From: Daejeonella sp. JGW-45
GTDB taxonomy: Bacteria; Bacteroidota; Bacteroidia; Sphingobacteriales; Sphingobacteriaceae
Reading direction: 5' to 3'
Length of the DNA: 64,000 nt
NCBI RefSeq assembly: GCF_029360805.1
Contig: NZ_JARKNC010000003.1
Coordinates: 310,001-374,000 of the forward strand
In this document: piece by piece, positions 25,820 through 34,973 of the stretch
How positions within the stretch are numbered: the stretch's first letter is position 1
How the letters are laid out: every line of letters starts with the position of its first letter
The notes under the pieces: generated by a model
Seen by the model: only the letters and a program-made list of their open reading frames with translations
Database searches by the model: none
What the model was told of the DNA's origin: nothing
Program-made: the position numbers and the translations under genes

Positions 25820-27025
25820 CTACTGCTGTGCCCGGGTCATTGAATTCACAATTCCATATTCTAATCCACGTAATTCGGCTAATCCCCGCAGCCTTCCTAT
25901 CGCCGAGTAGCCCGGATTCGTCTGCTTTTTCAGGTCGTCAAGCATCTGGTGGCCGTGGTCGGGCCTCATTGGTATGGACACACCCCTGTCCCGGGAAATC
26001 TCAACAATTGCTTTAACCACAGCGTACATATCGACATCGCCTTCCAGGTGATTATCCTCGAAAAAATCACCTAGTGCATTCCGTCTGGTACTTCTCAGAT
26101 GGATAAAATTAATGCGATCGGCAAATCGTGTTACCATTGCCGGAAGGTCATTATCCTGTCTGACGCCAAAGGACCCTGTGCAAAAACATAGGCCATTGCT
26201 TAACGACGGAACGGCAGCGATCAGCGCTTCAACATCCTCTGCGGTGCTCACCACTCTGGGTAAGCCGAGAATCGCATAGGGAGGGTCATCCGGGTGGATA
26301 ACCATGCTTACACCGCATTCTTCAGCAACAGGGATGACCTCACTGAGAAAATATATCAGATTAGCCCGTAAACGGTCGCGGTCGATACCCTGATAGGTGT
26401 CCAAAGCCTGCTGAAACTGTTCAATGGTAAAACTTTCTTCGCTGCCAGGTAAGCCCGCAATGATATTTCTCGTCAGCCTATGCCTTTCCTCATCAGACAT
26501 TTCCGAAAAACGCTTCGCTGCCCTGTCTATCTCCTGCTGGCTATAATCGTTCCCGGCACCCGGCCGTTTCAAAATAAACAGATCAAAGGCTATAAATGCT
26601 GCCCTTTCAAATTTCAACGCCTTAGAGCCGTCCTCAACAACATAAGCCAGGTCGGTCCGCGTCCAGTCAAGCACAGGCATGAAATTATAGGTCACGCACT
26701 TTATCCCACAGGCCGATAAATTGCGGATACTTTGTTTATAATTCTCTATATACTTCTTATAAGAGCCGCTTTGGGTTTTGATGTTTTCGTGCACCGGCAC
26801 ACTTTCTACAACACTCCAGACCATGCCTGCCTGTTCGACTTCGATACGGCGCTTTTCGATCTCTTCGATCGTCCAGGCCTCTCCATTTGGAATATGGTGA
26901 AGCGCTGTAACGACACCGGCACATCCTGCCTGCCTGATATCAGAAAGGCTAACCGGGTCTTTGGGACCATACCAGCGCATGGTCTGCTGCATGAGGTGAT
27001 TTTTGCTTGTATTGTTCGCCGCCAT
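25820..27025 (-). CDS. uxuA: D-mannonate dehydratase
   Basis: Protein of 401 residues, the usual UxuA length. Family motifs include [20 protein letters not shown] (residues 16-35), [29 protein letters not shown], and metal-site segments [20 protein letters not shown] and FIHLRSTRR. It converts D-mannonate to 2-keto-3-deoxygluconate in the cytoplasm, in hexuronate catabolism. Its ATG directly follows the stop codon of the SDR gene (0-bp gap), showing translational coupling. No kdgK, kdgA, uxaC or GH88/GH105 gene lies in this window, so the pathway is completed elsewhere. Confidence 0.96.
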   Translation of the reverse strand: MAANNTSKNHLMQQTMRWYGPKDPVSLSDIRQAGCAGVVTALHHIPNGEAWTIEEIEKRRIEVEQAGMVWSVVESVPVHENIKTQSGSYKKYIENYKQSIRNLSACGIKCVTYNFMPVLDWTRTDLAYVVEDGSKALKFERAAFIAFDLFILKRPGAGNDYSQQEIDRAAKRFSEMSDEERHRLTRNIIAGLPGSEESFTIEQFQQALDTYQGIDRDRLRANLIYFLSEVIPVAEECGVSMVIHPDDPPYAILGLPRVVSTAEDVEALIAAVPSLSNGLCFCTGSFGVRQDNDLPAMVTRFADRINFIHLRSTRRNALGDFFEDNHLEGDVDMYAVVKAIVEISRDRGVSIPMRPDHGHQMLDDLKKQTNPGYSAIGRLRGLAELRGLEYGIVNSMTRAQQ

Positions 27026-27841
27026 TTATACTCCTCCGAAAATTGAAAAACCGCCATCAACGCAGATCATAGAACCCGTCACAAACTGAGAAGCGTCACT
27101 CAGCAGCCAAACAAGGGCGCCTTGAAGCTCATCAGGGTGACCAAACCGTTTAAATGGCGTCTGAGTGATCACCTTTTGTCCCCGTTCGGTAAATGACCCA
27201 TCAGGATTTGTCAGCAGGTTCCTGTTCTGCTCTGTCAGGAAGAAGCCCGGAGCGAGTGCATTCATACGGATCTTATCTCCATAGCGGTTAGCCAGTTCAA
27301 CAGCGAACCATTGATTATAACAGTCAACCGCTGCCTTACCCATATTGTATCCCAGCACACGCGTTATAGCGCGCTTAGAATTCATCGAAGATATATTCAC
27401 TATACTTCCTTTCTCAGCGGTAGCTGCTATTGCCTCACCGAATATCTGGCTTGGTATCAGGGTTCCCCAGGTATTCAGGTCCATCACCTTTTTCATCCCC
27501 TCAATATTCATTTTAAAAATATCGTTACCCGGAAGCAGCACTCCTTCAGGCTGATTGCCTCCTGCCCCATTTACAAGTCCGTCGATTCTTCCAAAGGCGT
27601 CCAGGGTTTTATTTTTAGCATCAATCAGCTGTGATTCATCCATTGCATCTGCGATGAGTGCTATTGCCTTTCCACCACTTTTATTGACCTGATCTGCCCG
27701 CTCATTGGCAACTTCTTTATTACGGCCAAGGATGCCGACTGCGCCTCCTGCATTTACAATTCCATCGATAAATGATTTACCAAGTATACCGGTACCTCCG
27801 GTTACTATGATTACTTTGTCTTGAAGAGAGAAATCGCCCAT
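27026..27841 (-). CDS. SDR-family oxidoreductase, probable D-mannonate oxidoreductase (fructuronate reductase)
   Basis: Protein of 271 residues. The Rossmann motif VTGGTGILGKSF lies at residues 14-25. NGAGGNQPEG follows, and the catalytic pair is in IVNISSMNSKRAITRVLGYNMGK, split as Ser (NISS) and YxxxK (YNMGK). The C-terminal TGSMICVDGGFSIFGG is classical SDR. Placed directly before uxuA, it should reduce fructuronate to mannonate. A KduD/DEH-reductase-like role on a lyase product is the alternative, given the heparinase-family gene upstream. Confidence 0.85.
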   Translation of the reverse strand: MGDFSLQDKVIIVTGGTGILGKSFIDGIVNAGGAVGILGRNKEVANERADQVNKSGGKAIALIADAMDESQLIDAKNKTLDAFGRIDGLVNGAGGNQPEGVLLPGNDIFKMNIEGMKKVMDLNTWGTLIPSQIFGEAIAATAEKGSIVNISSMNSKRAITRVLGYNMGKAAVDCYNQWFAVELANRYGDKIRMNALAPGFFLTEQNRNLLTNPDGSFTERGQKVITQTPFKRFGHPDELQGALVWLLSDASQFVTGSMICVDGGFSIFGGV

Positions 27842-27853
27842 GGAAAAGTTGTC

Positions 27854-28038
27854 GTTGTAAGTTATACGTTGTAAGTTAATAAGATAGTTATAGGTTGTAA
27901 GTTTTACGTGATACGTTACTACGTAAAAAGCCGCAATAAGTTAGTTTTACGCGATACGTTAGATATTATGATAAAAGCCGCAAGTTAATAAGTTAAAAGA
28001 TCAGTCAAACGTACTACGTACAACTTACAACGTAATAC
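27854..28038. repeat. 7-bp-period array (GTTGTAA/GTTATAC words) containing a stop codon
   Basis: Units GTTGTAA, GTTATAC, GTTGTAA, GTTATAG, GTTGTAA, GTTTTAC and GTGATAC run from 27854 to 27914. GTTTTAC and GCGATAC sit at 27944-27957. The inverted words GTACTAC, GTACAAC, TTACAAC and GTAATAC run from 28011 to 28038. An 11-nt word AAAAGCCGCAA occurs twice in the interior. The TAA stop of the heparinase-family gene (28025-28027) and its last codons lie inside the final units. Confidence 0.8.
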
Positions 28039-31000
28039 TCAATAGGCCTTCGCCAGCCGGAACCGTTATTGAAAGGGTCTTGGTGTCGCTATCGTAGACA
28101 ATATTACGCACACCGACGCCATTCAGCTTTAGGGATGATGGTTTCGCCGGCGACCCGATCAGCAATTTAGCGTCTTTATCAACCGAGTATTTCAATCCTT
28201 CATCAGAAAACTCAAAGCTCAATGGCCTGTCGGCGCTCAGCGACCTGCTTCCGGCCGCCCCTTTAAAAATCTTAGCAAGAGCTACAAAGATCCTGTCCTG
28301 GTTCCATACCACGGCGGCTGCGTCAGTCTCCCCCACAGATGCTTTATATAGTTTGCCCGGACGGGTATTAAAGACAAACTGTTTGCCTGATGCTGTGCCC
28401 TGAACAAAACCGTCCTTCACTTCGGTGACCACATCCGGTGCAGTTCCCCTGGTTGTTGTAAGGATGTTTGCCATCACGAGTGGCTCCCTGCCTTTTGTAC
28501 TCGCCGATACAGTAAGCATACCCTCCTTTTTCAGATGGCGTTCCCGCTGAAGTGTATATAAATAATGCGGCGTTTCAACTGCCTTTGTTTCAACTGCAGA
28601 GGGTGAAATGTGCAGGAAGTTTAAAGCAACCCCGTTTTTAGTGATGGTAGAAACGTCTTTCCCGGCCTTTATATCCTCCAGTTTAGCTGTTTGATATAAG
28701 AGAGTAACCTTGGCATCCTTCCCGGACGGCACTGCTGTATCCAGCATCAGTATTGTGCGGGGCTTAATATAGACCACATTTCTTGCCAGAGACTTTACCT
28801 TATCGAAATAGAGCCGCCCTATATCGCCTGAAGAAAATGCAGCATCTGTTCCGTCAAGGAAGTTTGCGATAAATGCATGATCATCAAAGCCAGGGGCAAA
28901 CTTAAGATGATCACCCGTACGCTGACTCTGCTCATTATCGTCTATGAGGATAGTCGAATGGGCAACCGGCTGAATAAGCTTAGGCTGGTACAGCGGGTCG
29001 TCATAATACGTTGAATTCTTCAGATGGCGCTCTTCCACGAATATCTCACCGTGATCGGCCAGCCAGAAGCTACCCTGATCTATGTGCTGATGGTTATAAA
29101 ATGCACCCGTACGCATAACGAAAGTAAAATCATCCTTTTCCCAACCATTCTTAAAGACAGTGGTTCCTATTTCGCGGAAAGCCTTCACAGGACTTTCGTC
29201 AAAGGGACTATCTTCCGGGATACCCTTGGTATTAAATAAAACATCTTCATACGTCTCGCCCGATTTCATAAAGTTATAGAACCAGCTAAGCCGTGGTTCC
29301 CTCCGTTTTTCCAGCAGGAAAGCCCAGAAGGTAGCCGGTGTCATTTCCCCTTTAGAGTCGCCGTATTCGAACCACAGTTTGTTCCTTACATTCCCCGCAT
29401 AGATAAATTCTTTATAAGTACCGACCAAAGGTGCGGTCAGATCGATGTTAAACACGTTCTGCAGGGCAGGCAGGCTATAAGACATATTGGAAAAAGAGTA
29501 ACTGTTATAACCATAACCTTCACCCCATGCGCCATCTTTAGAATCTACAACGCGGTTAATGAACTTGTTATACTTGAGCATCGCTCCGGTAAAATATGGT
29601 TCCAGATTCTGTGTTTCAGGTCCGTCATCATATATAGCAGCCATATTCATCAGGGAGCCACCCAGGATCATTGCAAGCCAGTTAGAAGTTGCCGCTGTTA
29701 TATCATCGTTGTAGACGTAAGTACGGTGCGCGCCGTCTACAATGTTTGCCATAATTGCTTTCCTAACCTTTGTGCGCTCTTCCGGAGTCATCAGATCATA
29801 CACCAGATCATAGGCCTCGGCAACTCTGTGAGCCCAGCTGCCAGTACGATGCTCGCTGTAACGGCCACGATTAGTTTGCCATGGATGCGTCCAGTCTGGC
29901 CACCCGGACAGCTTCACGAGCACATCTTTTGCATATAGGCCCGCCTCCTTTTCACCGTGGAACGTATAGGCTCTCGCGTTCAAACGCAAGGCCTCGCCAG
30001 TATGATAAATTTTATTTCCCCAGGCATTCCAGGTGGCTAACCAGTCTTCTTTCGGGAATTGATCAAGGTCATAAATGAGAGTATTCACTGGTATAGCTTC
30101 GCGCTGCTTTTTGGCTGCATTTTTAATATCGCTATATACCTTGCCGAACTCAGGCTGCTGCAGCTTAGCCTGAAGCAATTCTTTTTTATCGGAATCAAAT
30201 AGCAAGCGCGGATGTTTTCCGCTCATGTTTTTTGGCGCAATATGAATAGTGAATTCTGTTGTAGAAAGAATCTTACTGCCATCGGCAGCATTTAGCTTAC
30301 CAATATAAAGTCCTACAGGAAAGGCCAGTTTCAATGGCTTCAGGGACCAGCCGTTTGCATTCTTAACCAGTTCGCCTTTATAAAAAGATTTGCTTTCATC
30401 AGCAAAGGATACGATTTCCAGATTTACCTTTTTTGCATCAAGGGGCCACTGACCGGCCAATACAAAGTTATCATTCTGATAGTAATGCTTTTTTGGAATG
30501 TATGGAGCATATTCCGGCAGTTTGACTACTTCAGGGGTGGCAAAACGAAATTCTGTTGCCCGGGAAGCAGAAAGAGAGATATCGTCAATTCCAAAATATA
30601 TAGGCATATCAGGGTCAGCAGAAGGAAATTTTGCCAAAAATGCGAGGGCATATATGCGGACTTTGTTTTTTCCTGCTATAGCTGGATTCTCCTTAAGCAG
30701 ATCGTTAAAATCCACTGTGGCTGTAACCCATTTATTCCTTTCCGGGTTATTGATTGTGAAGTCCAGTTTTCCGTATTCGCCTGCAGCGAACCTTACCTTA
30801 TAAAACTCCGCCTTGCTATTCGATTTCAGATAGTATCTGAACGACAGCCTGGCTGCAGGTGTAAGATACATATCAAGCAATTTCTGGGCGCCAGCATATG
30901 CATCCACGTTGGTGAATGCTGTTACCTTCTGAACGACCGAGATATTCGGATCGCCGGGCACAATTTCGTTAGGCCGGAAGTCCTGATTATATGCGATGTC

Positions 31001-31174
31001 CTGCCAATGCGGATATGAGGCCCAGGCACCCAACTCCCTGTCCTGGAAATCCTCTGAATACACTGACGGTTCAAGGACCACATCGGGGTTTACACGTGGT
31101 ACCGTATTGAGCTGAGCTTGTGCCACCGGGGTTGTACAGATTAGGGCGGCAGCAAATAATGATATTCTCTTCAT
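28025..31174 (-). CDS. heparinase II/III-family polysaccharide lyase, large multidomain
   Basis: Protein of 1049 residues from ATG 31174; an in-frame TTG/ATG upstream adds 11 non-signal residues. After a signal peptide (to AQAQ) come a jelly-roll-like region (to about 205), an Ig-like region (about 210-320), an alpha/alpha toroid with TAATSNWLAMILGG and GAWGEGYGYNSYSF (Asn, Tyr region, about 490-560), and the heparinase II/III beta-sheet domain with YNHQHIDQGSFWLAD (about 695-710). HxHxD is the metal-binding/structural signature. Such enzymes cleave uronic-acid-containing polymers by beta-elimination. The final residues and stop codon are encoded by the 7-bp repeat array. The exact polymer is unknown; the neighbouring sulfatase and amino-sugar genes favour a glycosaminoglycan-like substrate. 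Confidence 0.87.
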   Translation of the reverse strand: MKRISLFAAALICTTPVAQAQLNTVPRVNPDVVLEPSVYSEDFQDRELGAWASYPHWQDIAYNQDFRPNEIVPGDPNISVVQKVTAFTNVDAYAGAQKLLDMYLTPAARLSFRYYLKSNSKAEFYKVRFAAGEYGKLDFTINNPERNKWVTATVDFNDLLKENPAIAGKNKVRIYALAFLAKFPSADPDMPIYFGIDDISLSASRATEFRFATPEVVKLPEYAPYIPKKHYYQNDNFVLAGQWPLDAKKVNLEIVSFADESKSFYKGELVKNANGWSLKPLKLAFPVGLYIGKLNAADGSKILSTTEFTIHIAPKNMSGKHPRLLFDSDKKELLQAKLQQPEFGKVYSDIKNAAKKQREAIPVNTLIYDLDQFPKEDWLATWNAWGNKIYHTGEALRLNARAYTFHGEKEAGLYAKDVLVKLSGWPDWTHPWQTNRGRYSEHRTGSWAHRVAEAYDLVYDLMTPEERTKVRKAIMANIVDGAHRTYVYNDDITAATSNWLAMILGGSLMNMAAIYDDGPETQNLEPYFTGAMLKYNKFINRVVDSKDGAWGEGYGYNSYSFSNMSYSLPALQNVFNIDLTAPLVGTYKEFIYAGNVRNKLWFEYGDSKGEMTPATFWAFLLEKRREPRLSWFYNFMKSGETYEDVLFNTKGIPEDSPFDESPVKAFREIGTTVFKNGWEKDDFTFVMRTGAFYNHQHIDQGSFWLADHGEIFVEERHLKNSTYYDDPLYQPKLIQPVAHSTILIDDNEQSQRTGDHLKFAPGFDDHAFIANFLDGTDAAFSSGDIGRLYFDKVKSLARNVVYIKPRTILMLDTAVPSGKDAKVTLLYQTAKLEDIKAGKDVSTITKNGVALNFLHISPSAVETKAVETPHYLYTLQRERHLKKEGMLTVSASTKGREPLVMANILTTTRGTAPDVVTEVKDGFVQGTASGKQFVFNTRPGKLYKASVGETDAAAVVWNQDRIFVALAKIFKGAAGSRSLSADRPLSFEFSDEGLKYSVDKDAKLLIGSPAKPSSLKLNGVGVRNIVYDSDTKTLSITVPAGEGLLSITL

Positions 31175-31239
31175 TTTTTTAGTTAAAGGTCCCGGATTCA
31201 TATCCAATAAATAGATCTAACGGCTTTGAGCAGGGATTT

Positions 31240-32553
31240 TTACCATTTTCTAAGTGCGTAACCACGGAACGCATAAAAAATCAGGTACAAATAGCAAGGG
31301 AATAATACCCAGTAGGCTTCCCTGGCGGTAGTAAGGTCAGCAAAATAGCCATAAATAAGAGGAAGAATGGCATTACCGGCCAGTCCCATGATCATTATTG
31401 AAGCACCAATTTTAGTGAAGCGGCCCAAACCATCCAACGCCAGCGGCCAGATTCCGGCCCAAACCAACGAATTGGCGAGTCCGAGCATCACAACAAACCA
31501 TAACGAAATATCATTTGTGTGGCCGAGAAAATTCACCTGTCCTTTTGCAAAAACAATTAACAGCGTCAAGATGAGTCCGAATACGGTGCTTAATCTCAGT
31601 GCAGTTAACTGGGATAAAAATTTCGGTATAAAAAAGACGCCTACCAGATACGCGCAGATCTGAGCGGTTAATGTGTATGACGGAAAGTCTTTCGCTTCTA
31701 TTAAGTTCAGGTTCATGGTACCTGCATAGCTGATAACCGTGTCAATTGAGATAACCTGTGTACCGACGTGCAGGAAAATAGCAACTGCTCCCAGAACAAG
31801 GTGAGGAAACTGCATAATACTGGTCTTTGAAGAATTTGCTAATGCAACGTCATCACTTTCATGTTCGGTATCAATTTCGGGCAACGGGGAGAATCGAATA
31901 AAGAGTCCAAGCAAAAACAAAAACGCACCAACACAAGCATAAGGAACTATGATCCGTTGTATTAATTCATGAAGAGCAGCATTTTTTTCGGTTTCGCTCA
32001 TTGTTGACAGCTGATCAAACATGTCGCTGTCTGATACACGAAAAATAACAGCAGCAAACAGCAAAGGCGCTAAAATCCCCGCCCCCTTGTTACAGATACC
32101 CATAATACTGAACCGCTGCGCCGCACTTTCCTTCGGCCCAAGGATGGTTATATAAGGGTTTGCCGCCGTCTGCAGAAGTGCGAGACCAGCCCCGATTGAG
32201 AATAATCCCAGCAAGAATAAACCATAGGTCATAGTGATTGCTGCAGGGACGAATAGTAATGCGCCCCCGGACATCACCCAGAAACCGATCATCATTCCCT
32301 TTTTGAAACCAACATTTTTGAGCAGGTAGGATGAGGGGACCGAAAAAATAAGATAAGAAATATAAAATGCAAATGTAACCAGGTAAGAAGCAACGTGACT
32401 AAGTTGGAATGCTACTTTGAAATAGGGAATTAATATGGCATTTATCCAGGAAGTAAATCCAAACATAAAGAACATAAAACCAATGATGACCATTCCTGTT
32501 ACTGTATCCCTCTGACTTAAAGAGCCAGCTGCAACGGTGCTATTTTTCTTCAT
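31240..32553 (-). CDS. MFS sugar permease, FucP/NagP-like
   Basis: Protein of 437 residues with 12 predicted transmembrane segments. FucP-branch motifs: FGFTSWINAILIPYFK (about residues 32-47), SIGAGLALLQTAANPYITILG (about 118-138) and SLVWAGIWPLALDGLGRFT (about 345-365). Homologues in Bacteroidota import fucose, N-acetylglucosamine or other monosaccharides by proton symport. In this locus it probably takes up the amino sugar or uronic acid released in the periplasm. A long Asp/Glu-rich central loop (DTEHESDD) is normal for the group. Confidence 0.92.
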   Translation of the reverse strand: MKKNSTVAAGSLSQRDTVTGMVIIGFMFFMFGFTSWINAILIPYFKVAFQLSHVASYLVTFAFYISYLIFSVPSSYLLKNVGFKKGMMIGFWVMSGGALLFVPAAITMTYGLFLLGLFSIGAGLALLQTAANPYITILGPKESAAQRFSIMGICNKGAGILAPLLFAAVIFRVSDSDMFDQLSTMSETEKNAALHELIQRIIVPYACVGAFLFLLGLFIRFSPLPEIDTEHESDDVALANSSKTSIMQFPHLVLGAVAIFLHVGTQVISIDTVISYAGTMNLNLIEAKDFPSYTLTAQICAYLVGVFFIPKFLSQLTALRLSTVFGLILTLLIVFAKGQVNFLGHTNDISLWFVVMLGLANSLVWAGIWPLALDGLGRFTKIGASIMIMGLAGNAILPLIYGYFADLTTAREAYWVLFPCYLYLIFYAFRGYALRKW

Positions 32554-32607
32554 AATTTCATTTGTTAATTCAGGTATTTATCAGTTAAGTTAATTAAAAT
32601 TATCTTG

Positions 32608-34119
32608 CTATTTACCGGCTCTTTCTTTGGCCGGAATATGAACGATTGCGAAAGACGTAAGCCCAAAACCCGCTTCATGCTGTTTTGGCTTTGCTGATCC
32701 GGCTACCGAGCCGTTCAGGCCGATATAGAGCGTAGATCCGTCTTTACTGATCTTAACTCCATAAGTTCCGCCGGGTGAATAATTAAAGGCGTTTGACATC
32801 GGACCCGACAGGAAGGCCAATGCTTTCTGTTTCCCCGATGTGATGTCATATTGAATAACCGGTGTACCCGAAAAGCCTGCAGAGCCGTGAGCCCCTGGCA
32901 GGTAATACATATATTTTTCATCCGGAGAAAGTACGCAGACGGTAATATATTCGCCCTTATCCAGAAAGTTGCTGCCGAGCAGTGTAAGTTCATCTGCCGA
33001 CGGCGAGTACCTGAATAACTCTCCGGCCATAGTTGTGCCATAGATAAACCCGGATTTTGATTCATGGGTTGACGCTCTGAATCCACCTAAGGTTTTAGAT
33101 TTTGTTGGGCTTACTGTGCCCGTTTCGGGATCGTATTTCCATATTTCTGTGAGGGGGAGCCTTCTGATCCTGTCGATCTGGTCGGCGGGCAGCATAGATG
33201 TTGTCTTTCCTTTTTGCTTCTCCTGGTGAGCCTGGTACTCGGAAACACTTAGCGTGTCCTGCACGCCATTGAAATACACATTACCGCTCTTATCCAGCAT
33301 TAGGTTTCTATGATGACTCACCACCCCTGGTTCAGTCTGGAATACCCATTCCTTCTTCCCCATGTCAAAAACACCAAAAGAAACTCCTCTGGGATCACCC
33401 TCTAACTCGCAATAAAGAAAGTTACGGTTGGGATCATAAACCGACGTCGCAGTTACCCGCGCCGGAGGAAAATCTGCATAAACAATAGTCTTTCCCGATG
33501 CAGGATCATACTGAAATAGTTTTCCGCCCGGAATATTAGTACTCCATTTATCAAGTATCGGTTTACTGCCCCCTTTATCGCCATCATCCAGTGTTCCGGT
33601 GAAATATATTTTCTTATCCCTGCCTTCAAAAATAGGAGCATGAACTTTCGAAAAATGAATTTCATCGTCAGCCGCCGCAGTAAGCTTGTTCACGTCTGCT
33701 ATTTTTTTTATCTCTTTTGCGGACGGGTCCCAGCTATACACGTAGGTTTCCCCTTTATCTGTATACCAATGATTTCCGGTTCCTGAATAGACCTTTCCAT
33801 TACTCGCAAGACAGATGTCACCCCAGGAAGACCAGCCTACCCCGTTGAGTGCGGCGTTTGGCAGTTCGTTATGATAAACCAATTCCACCAGGGGCGCCTC
33901 AGTGGCAACTGAGAGAGTAATATGCCGAGCTGAATCTAAAATATGACGCACTTCTGAAGGCATCGTCAGCAGGTCGGGAGTGCTTAGAGAAGCCACGCCT
34001 TTTTCATTTGACGCCGGCAGAACCGGAGGCCATACGGTTTCGTTCTGAACATTGCTGCAAGCAGAAAAAAGCGCTGCAGAAAGCAAAAGAATGAACGATA
34101 TGGTCTTTAATTTAGACAT
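32608..34119 (-). CDS. PUL-encoded beta-propeller lipoprotein of unknown function
   Basis: Protein of 503 residues. Lipobox ALFSAC gives lipidated Cys21. The rest is a series of propeller-like blades: NGKVYSGTGNHWYT, ETYVYSWDPSAKEIKKIADV, GGKLFQYDPASGKTIVYADF, TEIWKYDPETGTVSPTKSKTLGG, GELFRYSPSADELTLLGS and VIQYDITSGKQKALAFL. The blade repeat xxWxYDPxxG recurs about six times. I do not recognise a characterised family. A conserved His/Trp cluster early in the chain (GNHWYTDKG, DDEIHFSKVHAP) could be catalytic. Position between nagB-like and the permease inside the PUL suggests a role in glycan cleavage or binding at the envelope. Confidence 0.75.
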   Translation of the reverse strand: MSKLKTISFILLLSAALFSACSNVQNETVWPPVLPASNEKGVASLSTPDLLTMPSEVRHILDSARHITLSVATEAPLVELVYHNELPNAALNGVGWSSWGDICLASNGKVYSGTGNHWYTDKGETYVYSWDPSAKEIKKIADVNKLTAAADDEIHFSKVHAPIFEGRDKKIYFTGTLDDGDKGGSKPILDKWSTNIPGGKLFQYDPASGKTIVYADFPPARVTATSVYDPNRNFLYCELEGDPRGVSFGVFDMGKKEWVFQTEPGVVSHHRNLMLDKSGNVYFNGVQDTLSVSEYQAHQEKQKGKTTSMLPADQIDRIRRLPLTEIWKYDPETGTVSPTKSKTLGGFRASTHESKSGFIYGTTMAGELFRYSPSADELTLLGSNFLDKGEYITVCVLSPDEKYMYYLPGAHGSAGFSGTPVIQYDITSGKQKALAFLSGPMSNAFNYSPGGTYGVKISKDGSTLYIGLNGSVAGSAKPKQHEAGFGLTSFAIVHIPAKERAGK

Positions 34120-34133
34120 CTGCCCGGATCCGG

Positions 34134-34889
34134 TTATAGCTTGGAAGCACTATCCTCATCTATAAAGAGTGTGGCATTCTCATGCCTTCTTAAAATGGTT
34201 GAAGGATAAAGCTCGCTTATATCGCTATTGATAGTATGGTTTATCGCATTGGCTTTAAACGTGCCTGGTACGATCGCATAGGCGAAAGTTGATTTAAACA
34301 GTGCAGGCATCGTAATCGTAAGTGCGTGTGTCGGTACCTCACCGATATTCGGAAAGCAACCATCATTAACTTGCTGTACCCGGCAGTCCTGGTCAAGATC
34401 CACTACCTTTACGATCAAGGGGTCGTTAAAATCTGCGACATGGGGATCGTTGAATGCAAGATGGGTATTTTCTCCAATGCCAAGTATAACAATGTCCGTT
34501 GGATACTTTGTGAGAAGACCAGCATAACGTTTGCACTCTTCCTGTATATCCGGAGCATTTCCATTCATGTAATGAACCTCGCGGCACTTGACATTCTGGA
34601 AAAGCCTGTCCTTTAAAAAATTCCCGAAGCCCTGTGGTGCGTCTTTGTCCAGGCCAACATATTCGTCCATATGGAAAGCGTTAATACGCTTCCATTCCAC
34701 GTTTTTTTTATTGACCTCAGCCAGAAATTCATTCTGAGACGGAGCCGAAGCAAAAATCACATTGACATATTCTTTAGTTTTCAAAAGTTCTTCGACCTTT
34801 TGCGCAAAGGTCTCTGCCGCCGCCGCGCCCAGTTCCGGCCGTCCTTCATACACTTTAACGTTAAGCTTCTCCTTCTTAAATTCTCTCAT
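34134..34889 (-). CDS. glucosamine-6-phosphate deaminase-like protein (NagB family)
   Basis: Protein of 251 residues with no signal. NagB-fold motifs are INAFHMDEYVGL (catalytic Asp region, about residue 70) and VILGIGENTHLAFNDP (about 130-150). In E. coli NagB the second motif reads GxGNDGHIAFNEP; here the first Asp is Asn, Gly is Thr, and the final Glu is Asp, while the His is kept. This suggests either altered rate or a different amino-sugar phosphate. Family role: deamination and isomerisation of an amino-sugar phosphate to fructose 6-phosphate and ammonia. It lies 84 bp after nagA-like and 14 bp before the propeller lipoprotein gene. Confidence 0.85.
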   Translation of the reverse strand: MREFKKEKLNVKVYEGRPELGAAAAETFAQKVEELLKTKEYVNVIFASAPSQNEFLAEVNKKNVEWKRINAFHMDEYVGLDKDAPQGFGNFLKDRLFQNVKCREVHYMNGNAPDIQEECKRYAGLLTKYPTDIVILGIGENTHLAFNDPHVADFNDPLIVKVVDLDQDCRVQQVNDGCFPNIGEVPTHALTITMPALFKSTFAYAIVPGTFKANAINHTINSDISELYPSTILRRHENATLFIDEDSASKL

Positions 34890-34973
34890 AATTGTTTACT
34901 TTTTTCAATCGTGTTAATTTTCTCGTAATGGTTAACTACATCGCTTTGCAGTTAAGCCTTTTCAATCGTTTGC

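Noticed and set aside
30485-31018. 177-codon plus-strand frame opposite the lyase
   Set aside because: No signal or domain; it is antisense to a well-supported gene with conserved motifs.
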